Shown piece after piece: positions 24,056-34,995 of a stretch of 64,000 bases of DNA; positions within the stretch are counted from its first letter, which is position 1; each line of letters begins with the position of its first letter. The stretch is from Ilyonectria destructans. Lineage: Eukaryota; Ascomycota; Sordariomycetes; Hypocreales; Nectriaceae. Where the stretch lies: the NCBI GenBank assembly GCA_020740775.1, contig JAHEWK010000004.1, positions 1,178,001 through 1,242,000 of the forward strand, given 5' to 3'. The position numbers and the translations under genes were made by a program. Below the pieces are notes generated by a model. The model ran no database searches and was not told the origin of the DNA. It saw only the letters and a program-made list of their open reading frames with translations.

Positions 24056-25754
24056 ATGAAGTTTGCTCACGATTTCAAACAGTCTCTGGCTACACAGGGT
24101 CAGTTCTCCTCCCCATTGCCTCTATTCCTCAAGACTGATACCCCCCGGCGCAGACTTCCCTCCTCACTGGGTTGACCATGCTATTCCCTACAGCCAGCTG
24201 AAGAAATGTCTCAAGAAAGTTCAGCGCGAGTTGCGCGAGCTCGGCCTCGACCCAGACACGCTCCGCTCGTTGTTGGACCCTAACAACACTTCTGCGGTCG
24301 CCTTGCAGTATAAGCTTAACGGTACATACGCCCCGGACCTCGCCGCTTGATTTGCGATTTGCGATTTGCGATTTGCGACCTGTGCTTACCATTACTCTCT
24401 GCCATTAGCTGCCACCGATTCGAACCTCCTGCGCCCCAAGCTCACTGTCAACGTTCACATGCGAAATGGCGTCCCCATTGACGCTTCACTGTCTTCAACC
24501 TCCAAGGAATTCCTGAACAAGATCGCTGCCTCCATCTCCCAGGACCAGTGGAAACACACCTCTGGATCCGCTACCGAACTCAAGACTGGCATCCTCGACT
24601 GCGATTCCACTCCTCGGGCCGTCGGCTCACCTGCCGAGCCAACTCCTCAGTCACCAGACGAAGCGCAACATCCTCCAGCGCCATCAGACCTCGACGCCAC
24701 GAACCCAGCCGCGCCAGACGATGGCACCTACGAAACCATCGAGGTTCCCCTCGTGTTTGATGGCGAATTCTTTGACATTCTACAGAGTGATGTCAACAGC
24801 CTCGACACATTGCAGGCTCAAGAGGAGGAGAGGATGAATGCCGAGATTGTAGACCTCGGTAAGGAAGTTGCCCAGGTTGCAAAGCCCTCCCGGTTCTCCA
24901 AAAATGACATGGCTCGGTGGCGCAACATTTTTGAGCTGTACCTTGACGCTGAAGTCTTCTTCGCCACCCACGAATTGGACCACGGCGCGCGATCAAGTCA
25001 GGTGGCCTTGAAGCAGCTCCAATGGTTCCAGAGCGAAGTTGAGACGCAGGGCTTGGTCAAGCAATTCAAACTACCAGAGAGCCGGGCCGCCTTCACTCGG
25101 TTCCTGAGCTTGAACGCCTCCTTGCTCAAGAATCTGCAATTCCAGGAACTCAACAAGCTCGCCATCTCCAAGATTCTCAAGAGTTAGTCCCTACAATACC
25201 CCCTGTCGTGATTTTGTGTCCCTCCGCAGTCGCTGACGTAGCATCTTCAGAGTTCGACAAGCGGACATCCTTGGGCATTTCAAAGGCCTTTCCCACTGCA
25301 GTTCACTCAAATAAACTTCTCGCTGGAAACGTTGCGAGGGATGTCTGTGCTCAGATGTCACAGGAGTTGGTTTCCGTGGTGCCCCAGCTGAACGACTACC
25401 TCTGTCCTGTCTGTTTTTCCTTGGCATATCTGCCCATCCGCCTGGATTGCCAGCATGTCTTCTGCATCCGCTGCGTAGTCAAGATACAGCGCCGCCGAGA
25501 GAAGCATTGTCCCCTTTGTCGGGCTGATGTGGTCATGAAGGCCTCTACAGGTACGTTGCATCGCTATTTTCGACCATAAACCGTCTCGCCGTATTGACTT
25601 ATTCCTCGTAGAAAACCTCGACTTTGAGTTGTCCAAGTATATGAGAAAGTACTTCCCCAAGGATGCCAAAGAGAAACAGCGCGCCAACGACATCGAACGT
25701 GGCATTGAGGACTTCGGGCCCAAATATGTTCACAGGGAGTGTGCCGTCATGTGA
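24056..25754 (+). CDS. SPX domain and C3HC4 RING finger protein (putative E3 ubiquitin ligase)
   Basis: Exons 24056-24098, 24154-24321, 24409-25182, 25251-25550 and 25612-25754 give 475 residues. The start MKFAHDFKQSLATQDFPPHW and the lysine-rich helix SQLKKCLKKVQREL are the opening of an SPX domain, which binds inositol pyrophosphates and reports phosphate status. SPX helices resume at residues 250-330 (WRNIFELYLDAEVF, then ALKQLQWFQ). The RING has a full C3HC4 set: C380, C383, C395, H397, C400, C403, C415 and C418. SPX-RING proteins are conserved in fungi, and a ubiquitin-ligase role in phosphate or nutrient control is inferred. The acidic Pro/Ala-rich insert at residues 150-200 splits the SPX region. 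The first intron donor is GTCAGT. Confidence 0.93.
24349..24376 (+). repeat. 4 x 7-bp tandem repeat inside intron 2 of the SPX-RING gene
   Basis: The unit GATTTGC is repeated four times exactly, with a partial fifth. It lies in the intron 24322-24408. The repeat length (28 bp) changes frame if unspliced, and its exactness suggests recent slippage. Confidence 0.95.
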
Positions 25755-26075
25755 GCCCTGAGTTTGTCGAAGCTACAATGGCGTAATGATTAAGGGCACG
25801 TTCTCCCGCTCGCTTCGCAAGACGACCAAGGAAATTGTCTCAAAAGGAGCAACATAATTAATATGTGGGTTACTAATTGCGTTAAGTTATATTGATTACA
25901 TTATCTGACATGAACCACAGAATGCACAATATACCCCTATGATAGACTTGTACATATACAGCAATTCTGGTCAAGGATAATTGGTGGTGAAAAATGGGAC
26001 CAAATTCGGTTTGAGACAAGCAATCCAACCGGGGCTTCTCAGCGTACCAGGGCGTTACCCTCTGCTACGTTATCC
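25755..26075. other. convergent 3' interval SPX-RING / cystathionine gamma-synthase
   Basis: These 321 bases hold both 3' UTRs, A/T-rich at 25850-25930. No gene was seen. Confidence 0.6.
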
Positions 26076-28009
26076 CTAAGAGCTTGAAACGTCCTCAGCC
26101 GCCTTGAGCGCCTTTCGGAATGTGTCCTGTAATGCGGTTGTCTCCTCGAGGCCGACACTGATACGGACAAGGTCTGGGTCCACGCCAAACTGCGCGGCCC
26201 ATGGTAATTCTAGGTAGTGGGCCAGGACGACGTATGGCGAGCACAGTGTGAAGTTGGTGCCCAGGCTCGGTCCCTTGGCGATGTCCATGGCGTCGTAGAA
26301 TGCTTGAGCGAGCTCCTTGCGACCAAACACAACGGACAACAACCCACCGTATCCTCCATTAGGTAGGCGGCAGGCGTCGTAATGAGGCTTGGATGGGTTG
26401 TACTTGGGGTAGTAGACGCGCTGCACGAGAGGGTGCGCACGCAACACGTCGCAGATAGCCTCCGAATTGGCGTTGATACGCTCCACGCGAGAATCAAAGT
26501 CACGACTGTTCCTTTCCATGAAGATGACGTCCTCGGGCCAGTACGTGTCCTCGTAATCCTCCTCCATGACTGCTTTCAGTGCCTTGAAATACCTGCTCTC
26601 CGGGTTGAGGATGGCGCTGCCGCCCATGACGTTGGAGTCGCCAGAGAAGATCTTGGTGAGGCTGCTTACGACGATGTCGGCGAACTGCAGTACATTGATG
26701 TTCGCAAAAGTGCCTATTGTCTCGTCGACTACAATGGCGAAGTCGAATTCGTCGGCAAGTTTTCGAAGACGAACGAGATCTGGACAAGTTAGGAGGGGGT
26801 TCCCAGGGAACTCGCAGAACAGGGCGAGGAAGCGTTCGCCATTTCTGAGCCTGGCTTCGAGATCATCTGAGTCTTCAGCTGATGCGTGTCCATAGAAAAG
26901 GCAGCCAGGACCAAACTTTTGTAGTATCTTAAGCGTATCGACATAAGGGAAACCAAAGTTGATGCTTTCCCGCGGTTCCCGCGCCTTCAGGAGGGCTCTA
27001 TGGGCATTAAAGATGGCATTCATGCCGCAGGGGTAAAGATAGACGTCGCCCTCTTCTAGACCTTGGATACCTCGGGTATTGGTCGTCATAGAAGGCAAGG
27101 GGCCATTGTTTAGGTCAACTTCGTGGGCGAGGGCGCCGGCGATGCGTCTCCGAATAGCTGACTTGGCACGCTCGACCAAGGAGAGGTTGAGGTTTCTGCC
27201 AAAACGCTCTTCTAGGAATTGCGAACTCTCCAACGACTCTTCGGGTTCCTTGGGAGAGGAGGTGCGGGGGTTTGCGGGAGGGGTGCCGTCGATGGAACCT
27301 GGACGCTGGTATCGCTTGGGGCCTCGGAAAGGCCTACCTGAGGCTTCATGAGTAGCGTGTGCTCCAGTAGTTGCGACCAGCAGATGATCCATGAACAGAG
27401 TATGGCAGAACTCGGCACGGCGACTCGAGGTACCGTCGCCCGTGTGCTGCCAGTACTGCTTGGCGATGGAGAATACTTCTTCGGGGAAGACAACGGCTGA
27501 CATGGTGGGTGATAATTTCTTCAAGAGGGCCGACAGGTCCTTCGAGGTGTCGAGAGCGAGGTCGATGACGCCGAGTTGGCCCGAGAGTTCTGGCGAGACT
27601 CGTTGGCGGATGAAGTCGAGACATCTCTTGGCCACCTTGGGAGTGGGAAAGAGCATGGCCTGCTGGCCTGAACGCCCATGACGAGAAATGATGTCCTTTG
27701 CGAAAGCACCGATGCTCTTGTGCACAAAGAATCTGGAATTGGGTCAGCCGGCCAGTCCATAGTCGAGAAGAGGCGGAAGTGGCTGGACACACGCACCGAG
27801 GGTAACCAGTGGTCATGCGACCAACAACCCATTCCTCTCCCTCCTCGTAACCGACATTGGACTTCCACGTTGGTAGGGACACGCTCACAGCCTATTGCAG
27901 CGATATTTTAGTACAACAAACGCGTCTCGAAAGTGTCCTGAAAGACGTCGGAGTGACTCACATGTGCTGTGTCGGGAGGGATGGACTCGCCAAGTTCAAA
28001 GCTGGGCAT
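26076..28009 (-). CDS. met-7: cystathionine gamma-synthase (PLP-dependent transsulfuration)
   Basis: Exons 27962-28009, 27797-27891 and 26076-27732 encode 599 residues. The N-terminus [16 protein letters not shown] continues AVSVSLPTW and [19 protein letters not shown], the fungal Met-7/Str2 signature. The PLP lysine is K408 in [12 protein letters not shown]; the cofactor aspartate lies in IVVDETIGT, and the substrate pocket is in [13 protein letters not shown]. It joins O-acetylhomoserine or O-succinylhomoserine with cysteine to make cystathionine on the way to methionine. Compared with bacterial enzymes of about 390 residues it has the long fungal N-terminal extension, plus a basic/proline/serine-rich insert at about residues 180-222. 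No methionine codon lies in the exon 2 reading frame before exon 1, so exon 1 is needed. The AAA ATPase and COG6 lie further right on the same strand but are independent genes. Confidence 0.95.
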
Positions 28010-29020
28010 GGTGTTGGGGAATTGGCGATGAGGCCGGCGGTCCTCCTCGTCTGGTGGAACGTTTGCGCAAGTAGGGAAGGAACGAGAGAAAGACGGGACG
28101 GTTGAAAACGATGGGATGTATCGCACAGCTCTTTTTGCTCCGAGATGACACTTGAGGTGCTCGTGGTTGGGTGCACAAATTAATTCTGGAGCGACGGAGA
28201 ATGAGAACAAGAGTCAAGGAGCCGGCGCCGAGAATCGGAGTGTTAGTGTAGTGCCGGGCCTGGACGAAAGAGGGAGGAGCTGCCCAGGCCGGTTGAGTAA
28301 TTGCCTGCTTTGTCACTGGGTCGTTATTTTAATCCCTCTTTTCGGAGCTCCTTGACCCCTCCAAACCCCTCCAAACCCCTCCGTGTCCAGCGCCTACGCT
28401 GCTAAATTGGGGGGGAGGGGGGGGGAATCTTGGTCTTGGTGTCATGACTAGCGGAGTGAGGTCGGTCATTGCACGTAGCGTTGCAACTGTGACCCCCACC
28501 AAACAGCCACACGTAACGTGGGGCGCTTCCATTGACAACACAACACACACGCCCGGATTTGGGCGTGGGTTTCTTTATGACAGGGAATGGCTACAATTGG
28601 CGAGTGACAGTAGTGGTCCCAATCTCTATGTTTCTGTATTTGTCATATATGTATGCATGCATATGTGTATGTATGGATGTATGAATGAGTCCAGTTCCCG
28701 ATGCCGTTTCATGCAACCAAAGACGAAAGAGACAAGAAACCGTAAATGTGACGTCGCGCATCAACTTCTTGATCCAAGTCCAAGCCAGTACGCCTTGGGA
28801 ATAAGCACCCTTCAAACCTCCAAGAGAGTTCTGTAGTAATCTGAGACCCAATCTGTTCCGAGATGCAATCTAACTTGAAACTGGATGTCATAAAAAACAC
28901 TGCTGCTTCCACAGACAAGTGAGTGATTGGGGCCACCGTTGCGCACACCCCTGAGATACAGCGGCGGTTATAGTTCTTGCCTACCCATCAAACAATATCT
29001 CCCTTTATCTGTGCCTTCAT
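28010..29020. other. interval upstream of cystathionine gamma-synthase
   Basis: This 1.0-kb stretch holds the promoter and leader of the cystathionine gamma-synthase gene and the 3' end of the VOC gene. It contains 2.7 copies of a 10-bp unit cccctccaaa at 28356-28382 and a G-rich stretch at about 28410-28430. No coding signal was found. Confidence 0.55.
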
Positions 29021-31276
29021 CTATCGAACTCTGCGACTTCGCCTGCTAGTCCTGCTTCCCACGCAGCTAATGCTGTCACTGGGAGCAACGCTCGCGTCGT
29101 CATCGTCCCAGTCGGCATGACTGCTGCCTATACCGCTCACGGGCAAGCCTATGTTCCTCGCTGAAATATGGCTAGGGGCCCTGCTGGAGTGACCCATGAT
29201 GATTGGGGGCTCGCCCCCATTCGATAACCTGGTCACACTGAATCTGCTGCCGTCCCGACCCCTGATCACAAGCTCTGGACCCCGTGGAAAGTCCCCCTGA
29301 TATCCGTGCTGATAGCCCTGCGGAAAGTCCTGCTGAAAGTTCTGCTGAAAGTCCTGTTGAAAGTCTTGAACGCGTGGAGCGTCCTGAAATCCCTGGAAGT
29401 TGTGAAATTCCTCAGGATGTCGAGGATGTCGAGGATGTGGACCATGGTGAATATGCTGGGCGTCCTGAAATTCTTGGAACTCTCGAAACTCCTGAAAGTT
29501 TGGCCCATCTGGCACCTCTGGTGCTTCTGGCACTTCGGGCGCCTCCATCACTTCGGTCTCGACCGCAGGGGGAGGCGGACGGCGAACCGTCGCAGACGAT
29601 CGACGTGATCGCGCAGAAAAGTACGAGTCTCGATCAGGATCGTGCTGAGGCCGCTGAGATCGAGCACGGGAATGTGTTGACTTTGGTGGCGCAACAGTGT
29701 GACGAGACCCGGCATGACTGCGATGGTCTGCATCGGGCACCATCACGGAGGATCGAGGGACTGGTGCTTCACTGCGACTTCGTACAGTTGGGGCACGACT
29801 GCTATGTCTGGAAGATTGACTACTTCGTGGTTCCTCAATTTCATCAGGGGCACGGCTCATGGTCCTGCTCTTTGCAACGCTCCTGGCGGTGCTCCTGGCG
29901 GTGCTCTTGGCGGTGCTCTTGGCAGTGCTTCTGGCGGCACTACTCCTGGCAGCAGTGCTTCGAGCGGCCGAGCTTCTGGAGCTGCTGTGGTGGGGTTCCT
30001 CCGTCAAGTACTGCACAGGACGGCGAGAAGGCTCGCGAGGTGGAGGCTCGTCGCTGTCATCGTCGTCATCGTAGGGCATCTTCCTCGGTGTGTAGTCATG
30101 TGGATAGGATAGATTCCTCGGGGGATACTCGTCCGGGTATGTCTGCCTCCGGGGTGCGTAGTTTTCGTTGAAGGCGGGCTGCCCCCAGGGAATCTCCTCC
30201 GTGTAAGGTGCAGGAAGAGCCTTCGGTTCGTAGGCGCCGGAGGACCTATACGGCAGTGCCTTCATAGGATATTCGGGGTATCCCGGACCACGATCATCGT
30301 GTCGAGACTTGTGGTGGCTGGAAGCTGCCTTCTCGGGGAAGGTTGAGCGGCGCGACAGATTGGGAGGCTTCGTGTCATGCCGGGGCTTGCGTTGCCTTTC
30401 CTTAGTAACCATGTTGTAGGTCAGAGCTGCTCCAGCAGCGGCAACAGTCGCAACACCAAGCAGGGCACCGACAACCGAAGTAGTACTTAAGCCGTTGTTG
30501 TTGGGGCTTTGACGAGGAGAGGCGGACGACTCCGCGAACGGATTCTCGTCGTCGGGAGCTTGGCTTGAGGCGCGTTGAGACATGGCAGCGGGAATAACGG
30601 ATCCGTAACCAGGATGACTAGAGCGAGGCGAGGGTTGCATGCGGGACTGGGGTGGATAGTGAGCCTGAGACTTGTTGGCGTGGGAGGAGGCTGATGAAGA
30701 AGCGGAGGAGGGAAGAGGGTGAGACTGAGAGCGATTACGGGAATGCTTCGAGCGCGATGCGGTGTCAAACTTCCAGTCGAGGACGCGTCCTATGTCTTGT
30801 CGAGATGAAGGCGGAGAGCAGATAACTTGTATAGTGTTGCCGTCGAGATCTCGGATCGTGGCTCGACCTGGGGATACACCGCCGTCGATGCCCAAGCGAT
30901 GGCTTGGGCCAGGTCCACTGGGATGGCCTGGGAATTCGTCACCTTCGGCCTGCAGTTGCAGCCACGGATTCGCTTCGAGGGCGCTGTCGTGGAATTCGGC
31001 GACAGCAGCCGAGGACGGAGCGGCGAGGACGAGGAAAGAGAACTTCAGCGGCTCAAAGGGATGTGTCGCCTCGCGGATCTGCAAGACCGGCACTGGATTG
31101 CCAGGGCCCTGTCCCGGGCGTTGGGGGCTGGCCGGGATTCCGTAGGTGACGGTCCCCACTGACGACGTCTGCTCGCGATCGGTGGCGAGGTACCGAAGAC
31201 CAAGAGGCTGAAGGACGCTGGCGTAGAATGAGGACGAGGACGCCAGGTGCGACACCTCAACGTAAGGCAACGTCAT
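29021..31276 (-). CDS. VOC/glyoxalase-fold domain protein with membrane segment and low-complexity tail
   Basis: A single uninterrupted frame of 751 residues. Residues 1-155 form a vicinal-oxygen-chelate (glyoxalase/bleomycin-resistance) domain: VEVSHLASSSSFYASVLQPLGL at the start and ATIRDLDGNTIQVIC at the end. A Ser/His/Pro-rich linker follows, then one hydrophobic helix at about 266-289 (SVVGALLGVATVAAAGAAL) with basic residues after it, as in a tail-facing membrane anchor. The C-terminal 450 residues are disordered-looking: an Ala-Arg-Ser repeat (AARSTAARSSAARST, about 440-480), RS dipeptides, and a FQ/QDFQQ repeat near 630-670. The usual VOC metal ligands appear missing (see findings). 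The function is unknown and an enzyme role is doubtful. Intronless structure and length are odd for a VOC protein. Confidence 0.85.
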   Translation of the reverse strand: MTLPYVEVSHLASSSSFYASVLQPLGLRYLATDREQTSSVGTVTYGIPASPQRPGQGPGNPVPVLQIREATHPFEPLKFSFLVLAAPSSAAVAEFHDSALEANPWLQLQAEGDEFPGHPSGPGPSHRLGIDGGVSPGRATIRDLDGNTIQVICSPPSSRQDIGRVLDWKFDTASRSKHSRNRSQSHPLPSSASSSASSHANKSQAHYPPQSRMQPSPRSSHPGYGSVIPAAMSQRASSQAPDDENPFAESSASPRQSPNNNGLSTTSVVGALLGVATVAAAGAALTYNMVTKERQRKPRHDTKPPNLSRRSTFPEKAASSHHKSRHDDRGPGYPEYPMKALPYRSSGAYEPKALPAPYTEEIPWGQPAFNENYAPRRQTYPDEYPPRNLSYPHDYTPRKMPYDDDDDSDEPPPREPSRRPVQYLTEEPHHSSSRSSAARSTAARSSAARSTAKSTAKSTARSTARSVAKSRTMSRAPDEIEEPRSSQSSRHSSRAPTVRSRSEAPVPRSSVMVPDADHRSHAGSRHTVAPPKSTHSRARSQRPQHDPDRDSYFSARSRRSSATVRRPPPPAVETEVMEAPEVPEAPEVPDGPNFQEFREFQEFQDAQHIHHGPHPRHPRHPEEFHNFQGFQDAPRVQDFQQDFQQNFQQDFPQGYQHGYQGDFPRGPELVIRGRDGSRFSVTRLSNGGEPPIIMGHSSRAPSHISARNIGLPVSGIGSSHADWDDDDASVAPSDSISCVGSRTSRRSRRVR

Positions 31277-31617
31277 CTTGACTTGTTATATTCGTACGCG
31301 TCTGTGGAGCTGCCAACACGGCTGCCCGCTGGGACGCCCCGCTTGAATGCCTTGGCTTGCGGGATAGGCCCTTGGGAAGCCTCGAAGCACAGGCAGTGGA
31401 AGAGGCGGGCGTGCTGCTGGCCTGCTGGCTGACCGACCGGGGGGCCTAGCGAGGGGTGAAGGCGGACCGATGGCCAAGGCAACGTGCAAAAGGAGAGAGG
31501 ACAAGAAGACGGTGAGCGAAGAAAGGAGCGGCGACGAGAGGAGGAGTAGGAGAAGGGGAAGCGATTCGGAGAGGGAGGGGAGACGACAGATGGAATAGGT
31601 GAGTGAGTGAGACGGTT

Positions 31618-31803
31618 GAGGAGAAGAAGAGGAGAAGAAGAGGAGGAAGAGGAGGAAGAAGAAGAAGAGGAGGAGAAGGAAAGGAGAGAGGGGAGAGAGA
31701 TCGTGGTGGGGTTGACGATTGGTGATGGACGAGGGCGATGGGAGCGATGGCAACGATGGAAGAGATGGGAGCGATGGCAGCGATGGGAGCGATGGGTGCG
31801 ATG
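31618..31803. repeat. 83-nt polypurine tract plus 9-bp minisatellite
   Basis: Bases 31618-31700 are uninterrupted purines made of gaggaagaa-type units. From 31735 to 31803 a 9-bp unit gatgggagc, with variants gatggcaac and gatggcagc, is repeated about seven times. Both lie 340-530 bases upstream of the VOC start codon. Long mirror-like polypurine tracts can form triplex DNA; that is inference. Confidence 0.9.
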
Positions 31804-32909
31804 AAGATGCAAGATACGTGCTGTGCACCTTGTCTTATGGAGCCAGCCGTCGTTTTTCCTTTTCGTTGCCCCCTGGCTAGACGCCTTTCCACGATCTGGG
31901 CCGCCAAGTCGGGCTGAGCTGGGGATTGGACGTGTGCCCGCTGGCGTGTTGTGTTTTGGTGGCCGTTGGTAAGTGGATAGTCGGTCAAAATGGTGGAGTG
32001 TGCGGGGTGAAGCCGAGACACCTTGCTCTTCTCTGGTTCTCTGGCCCTTCTTTCTCTCTTCCCTCAATGCAAAGAGACGCGGGAGGTACAGTTCGGTACA
32101 GTACCATACAGTACGGTACCGGAATACCTATGCGGTACAGGGCGTATGTACCGGTATGTGCGCGTAGGTGCGTATAATAATTAAGTGATTCGTGCGGTGA
32201 GCGCGTGCAATGGGTTTGTCCAGTATATGTGGGGATATGCGTGGGTGTCTGTGTGTCTGTGGTTGTTGCTTGGTTGTATCGACTGGTGAGTCAGTTAGTG
32301 CGAGCGTGCTGAGAGAGCGTGACTGACAGACAGAGAAGGAGAGAATGCCACGCAGAGAGGAGAGTAGAACGATGTTATGACTTATGACCTTGACTCTACG
32401 GGTCCTCGTCTCATCGGCCAGCCCCCCGTGTCTCATCAGTCTGTTCTCGTCTGGCGCGGCTCCTCTGCATCCTGTCTTATGTATCCTCGGCGCCCGTCAG
32501 CTGCCCCTCCATGTTAGCCCATCTGGATTCCAAGTACAGTACCATGTACAGCGCCGTAGGGACTGCTTCTCCTGCTCCGTTCGTACATGATACCGGCCCC
32601 TGGAGAGTGCGCGCCTTGGCTTGGAACCCTGCATCGCATCTCCTACGACTAGTCACATCGAATCACAACGAGGAGACTATCGCGGAAAGCAGCACATGAC
32701 AGGATGGGAAGATGGTAGGGTGGCCGAATCGACGGGGGGAGGGGGACTTGTGCAAGTGCAGTTCGGTGCAGCGTAAGGAATTGTGCACGCAGCCCCTTGT
32801 GTGTTTGTGCTAAACCCCCAATTCTATCCAATGCTGGCTGTGTGGGCGGGAAAACTGCCCGCGGCTTGGTCCCGCTGACCGCCAGGCCAAACCTGATCCC
32901 CAATCGATA

Positions 32910-32948
32910 GTGCCAACCACTGGTGCCAATCACTGGTGCCAATCACTG
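32910..32948 (+). repeat. 3 x 13-bp direct repeat
   Basis: The unit gtgccaaycactg occurs three times head to tail with a single base difference in the first copy. It lies in the gene-less interval. It could be a clustered factor site or simple slippage. Confidence 0.9.
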
Positions 32949-34995
32949 ATCCTGGGCGTCGGGTACAAACTAAGGTACCCAGGACTCCAGTGCACGTCCC
33001 TACGCGTCCCGTCCCGAGGCCGACACGTCCAGTTATTAGGCTCCTTGACCAGGCCTGAAGACCTGAAGACCTCCACCGTTCGTGTTAACCGCCATATCGT
33101 GCCAACATACCGGGGAGATCGACCTGAGTTGGCCGACAGCATCTCCAAAGGGGCATCTCAGTTAATACAGGCTAGGGAGGTACCTCCGTGGTACCACATG
33201 ATGTATGTCCCGTCCATGGTGCTGTGATCGTTTCTATTTGGTACCTGCAGCGGCAGGGGGCAAAGCGACAACCGGCATTGGATCGATGTCGGGTGGTGGA
33301 TGGAGGCCAAACAGAGCACCACTTGTCCCCCAAACTCTCCCGCCGCCTGCTGGAATTCCCTCACACTATACTGAGCACTACCGGAACCCCTCTGCACCTC
33401 ACAGGCTCACTTTCACCTGATGCTCCCAACATCGTCTCCAATCTTGGAGCTTCAACCCGAACCTCAACCCGAACCTGAACCTCGCCCCAACCATCACACC
33501 TGCCCTCCACCGCCTAGCCTTTACTGAACACTTCACTGCATACGTTAAATGTGCTGGTCGGTGCCACGTCAAGTCTGACGGCTGGTCCAGAGCTGCCCGG
33601 CTCGTTCCACCGGCTCCTCCACCGACCTCCACCCCCGGCCCACCCCCGGCCCCCCCCGGGCTCTCGGCTACGTAGCTCCCGTCAACCACTGTCCATCGCT
33701 CCTGGAGTGTCGAATGTCCAGCGCTCTAGCACCTGTTGCGTGTATGAATCAACCACTGCTCCATGCCTGCATCTGACCGTATTTGGGCATAAGGAACAAG
33801 GCTAGAGAGGCACTCTACTGTGGCGAGGCAGATGCTGTACGTGCGCACGCGGATAGGTTGGCGTCTTCGGCTGGCTAAGTTACCTTCCACCCAGTCGCTC
33901 CTCTTTCATCCGCATCCTTACCCTCAACTGACATCTATGTTATCCGATTTCGTGACGGGCCTCTCTCCATTTATTCCCAATACGCACGTGGGGACGGCGA
34001 TTTGACCCTCTTGAAGGCCAACGCAACCTGGAATGCCCAGCCCATATCTCGTGTTGACTAACGGCCTTACTTTGACTCTGCCGCGTCTGCCGTGATCCTC
34101 TGATTGTTGCCAACGGAACCACTTGCCAAGTGAGGCGGAGGCCGTGAGCATTCGCCGTCATCGGGTCACTCATCTGTCGTCCACTCAACCATCGATCCAT
34201 GGCGCGAAACCAATTGACCACGCGACCCGAGGCGGGGCGACCACTAACCATTCGATTCCTGTGTAGGCCCGCAGCCGTCGAGCGGATTGGTTACAACATG
34301 GGTACTGAAACTTGCCTTGGGCTGTTTTGGACAGGAATTACAAGTCGCTCGTAGTCGAGAATTGCAGTTGTCTTTATGCGCGATATGCACTTTGAGTCTT
34401 CGACTATGCCGACTGCGGCCGTACATTGATTTCCTCCTCAATCTCGCTCTCACATTGTCTTGCACTTCTTTGGCCTGTCTCTTCCATTTGGTTTCAACTA
34501 GCCTCATGCGACCCTGCTTGATGCCCAATGATGAGAGACGCCTGCTCGCGCACTGGAGAGCACTCGGAAGTGCTTCTCTCTTCACAGTTCGCCCCGCTTT
34601 GCCTCGCCCCGCCCCGCCCAGTCTTGCCTTGCCTTGTCGTGATGACTGACCTGCATGTTAGTTGTCTTTGGACCCAGCGTTTGCTTGGGAATCAAACCAA
34701 AACATAACAAGAAACAAAAAAACTGAATAGAGGCGCAACCGCAAAGAAAAGAGCAAACATGAAAAATAATCTGGACCAGGTTGAAATGGCCCATCAAGAC
34801 GACAATGAATAACGTCTTGGACCCGTTGTTGAACGCCCCATGTTTTGGTTGTAAAAACAAGCGACAGCGTAAACCAGGCATTCCAAGTCTTCGCCTAACC
34901 GATCTGCCTCGCGACAATGTTGTATGGCCGCCAGGCGACCCGGCCTTTGGCTTCTGTCTCTATTCCTGTTCCCAACCAACGAACCTGTGATGGAA

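Larger units (their letters stand above)
31277..34995. other. 3.7-kb gene-less interval upstream of the VOC gene
   Basis: No spliced or unspliced gene can be supported on either strand. The part next to the VOC start is a purine-rich leader. Further right are short direct repeats, a patch of gtac/ggtac words at 32085-32160, and near 34600 a run of cgccccgccccgccc. The right end is the 3' side of EMG1. Candidates are a long promoter, a noncoding RNA, or fast-evolving small genes; the sequence alone does not decide. Confidence 0.5.

Noticed and set aside
27346..27888. Start of cystathionine gamma-synthase within exon 2
   Set aside because: The frame there begins with GTG, not ATG; the spliced exon 1 (27962-28009) supplies the real ATG and conserved N-terminus.
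31273..32067. 264-codon minus-strand frame upstream of the VOC gene
   Set aside because: It is produced by the polypurine and GATGGGAGC repeats (long Ser/Pro/Leu runs) and abuts the VOC start as leader; no domain is present.
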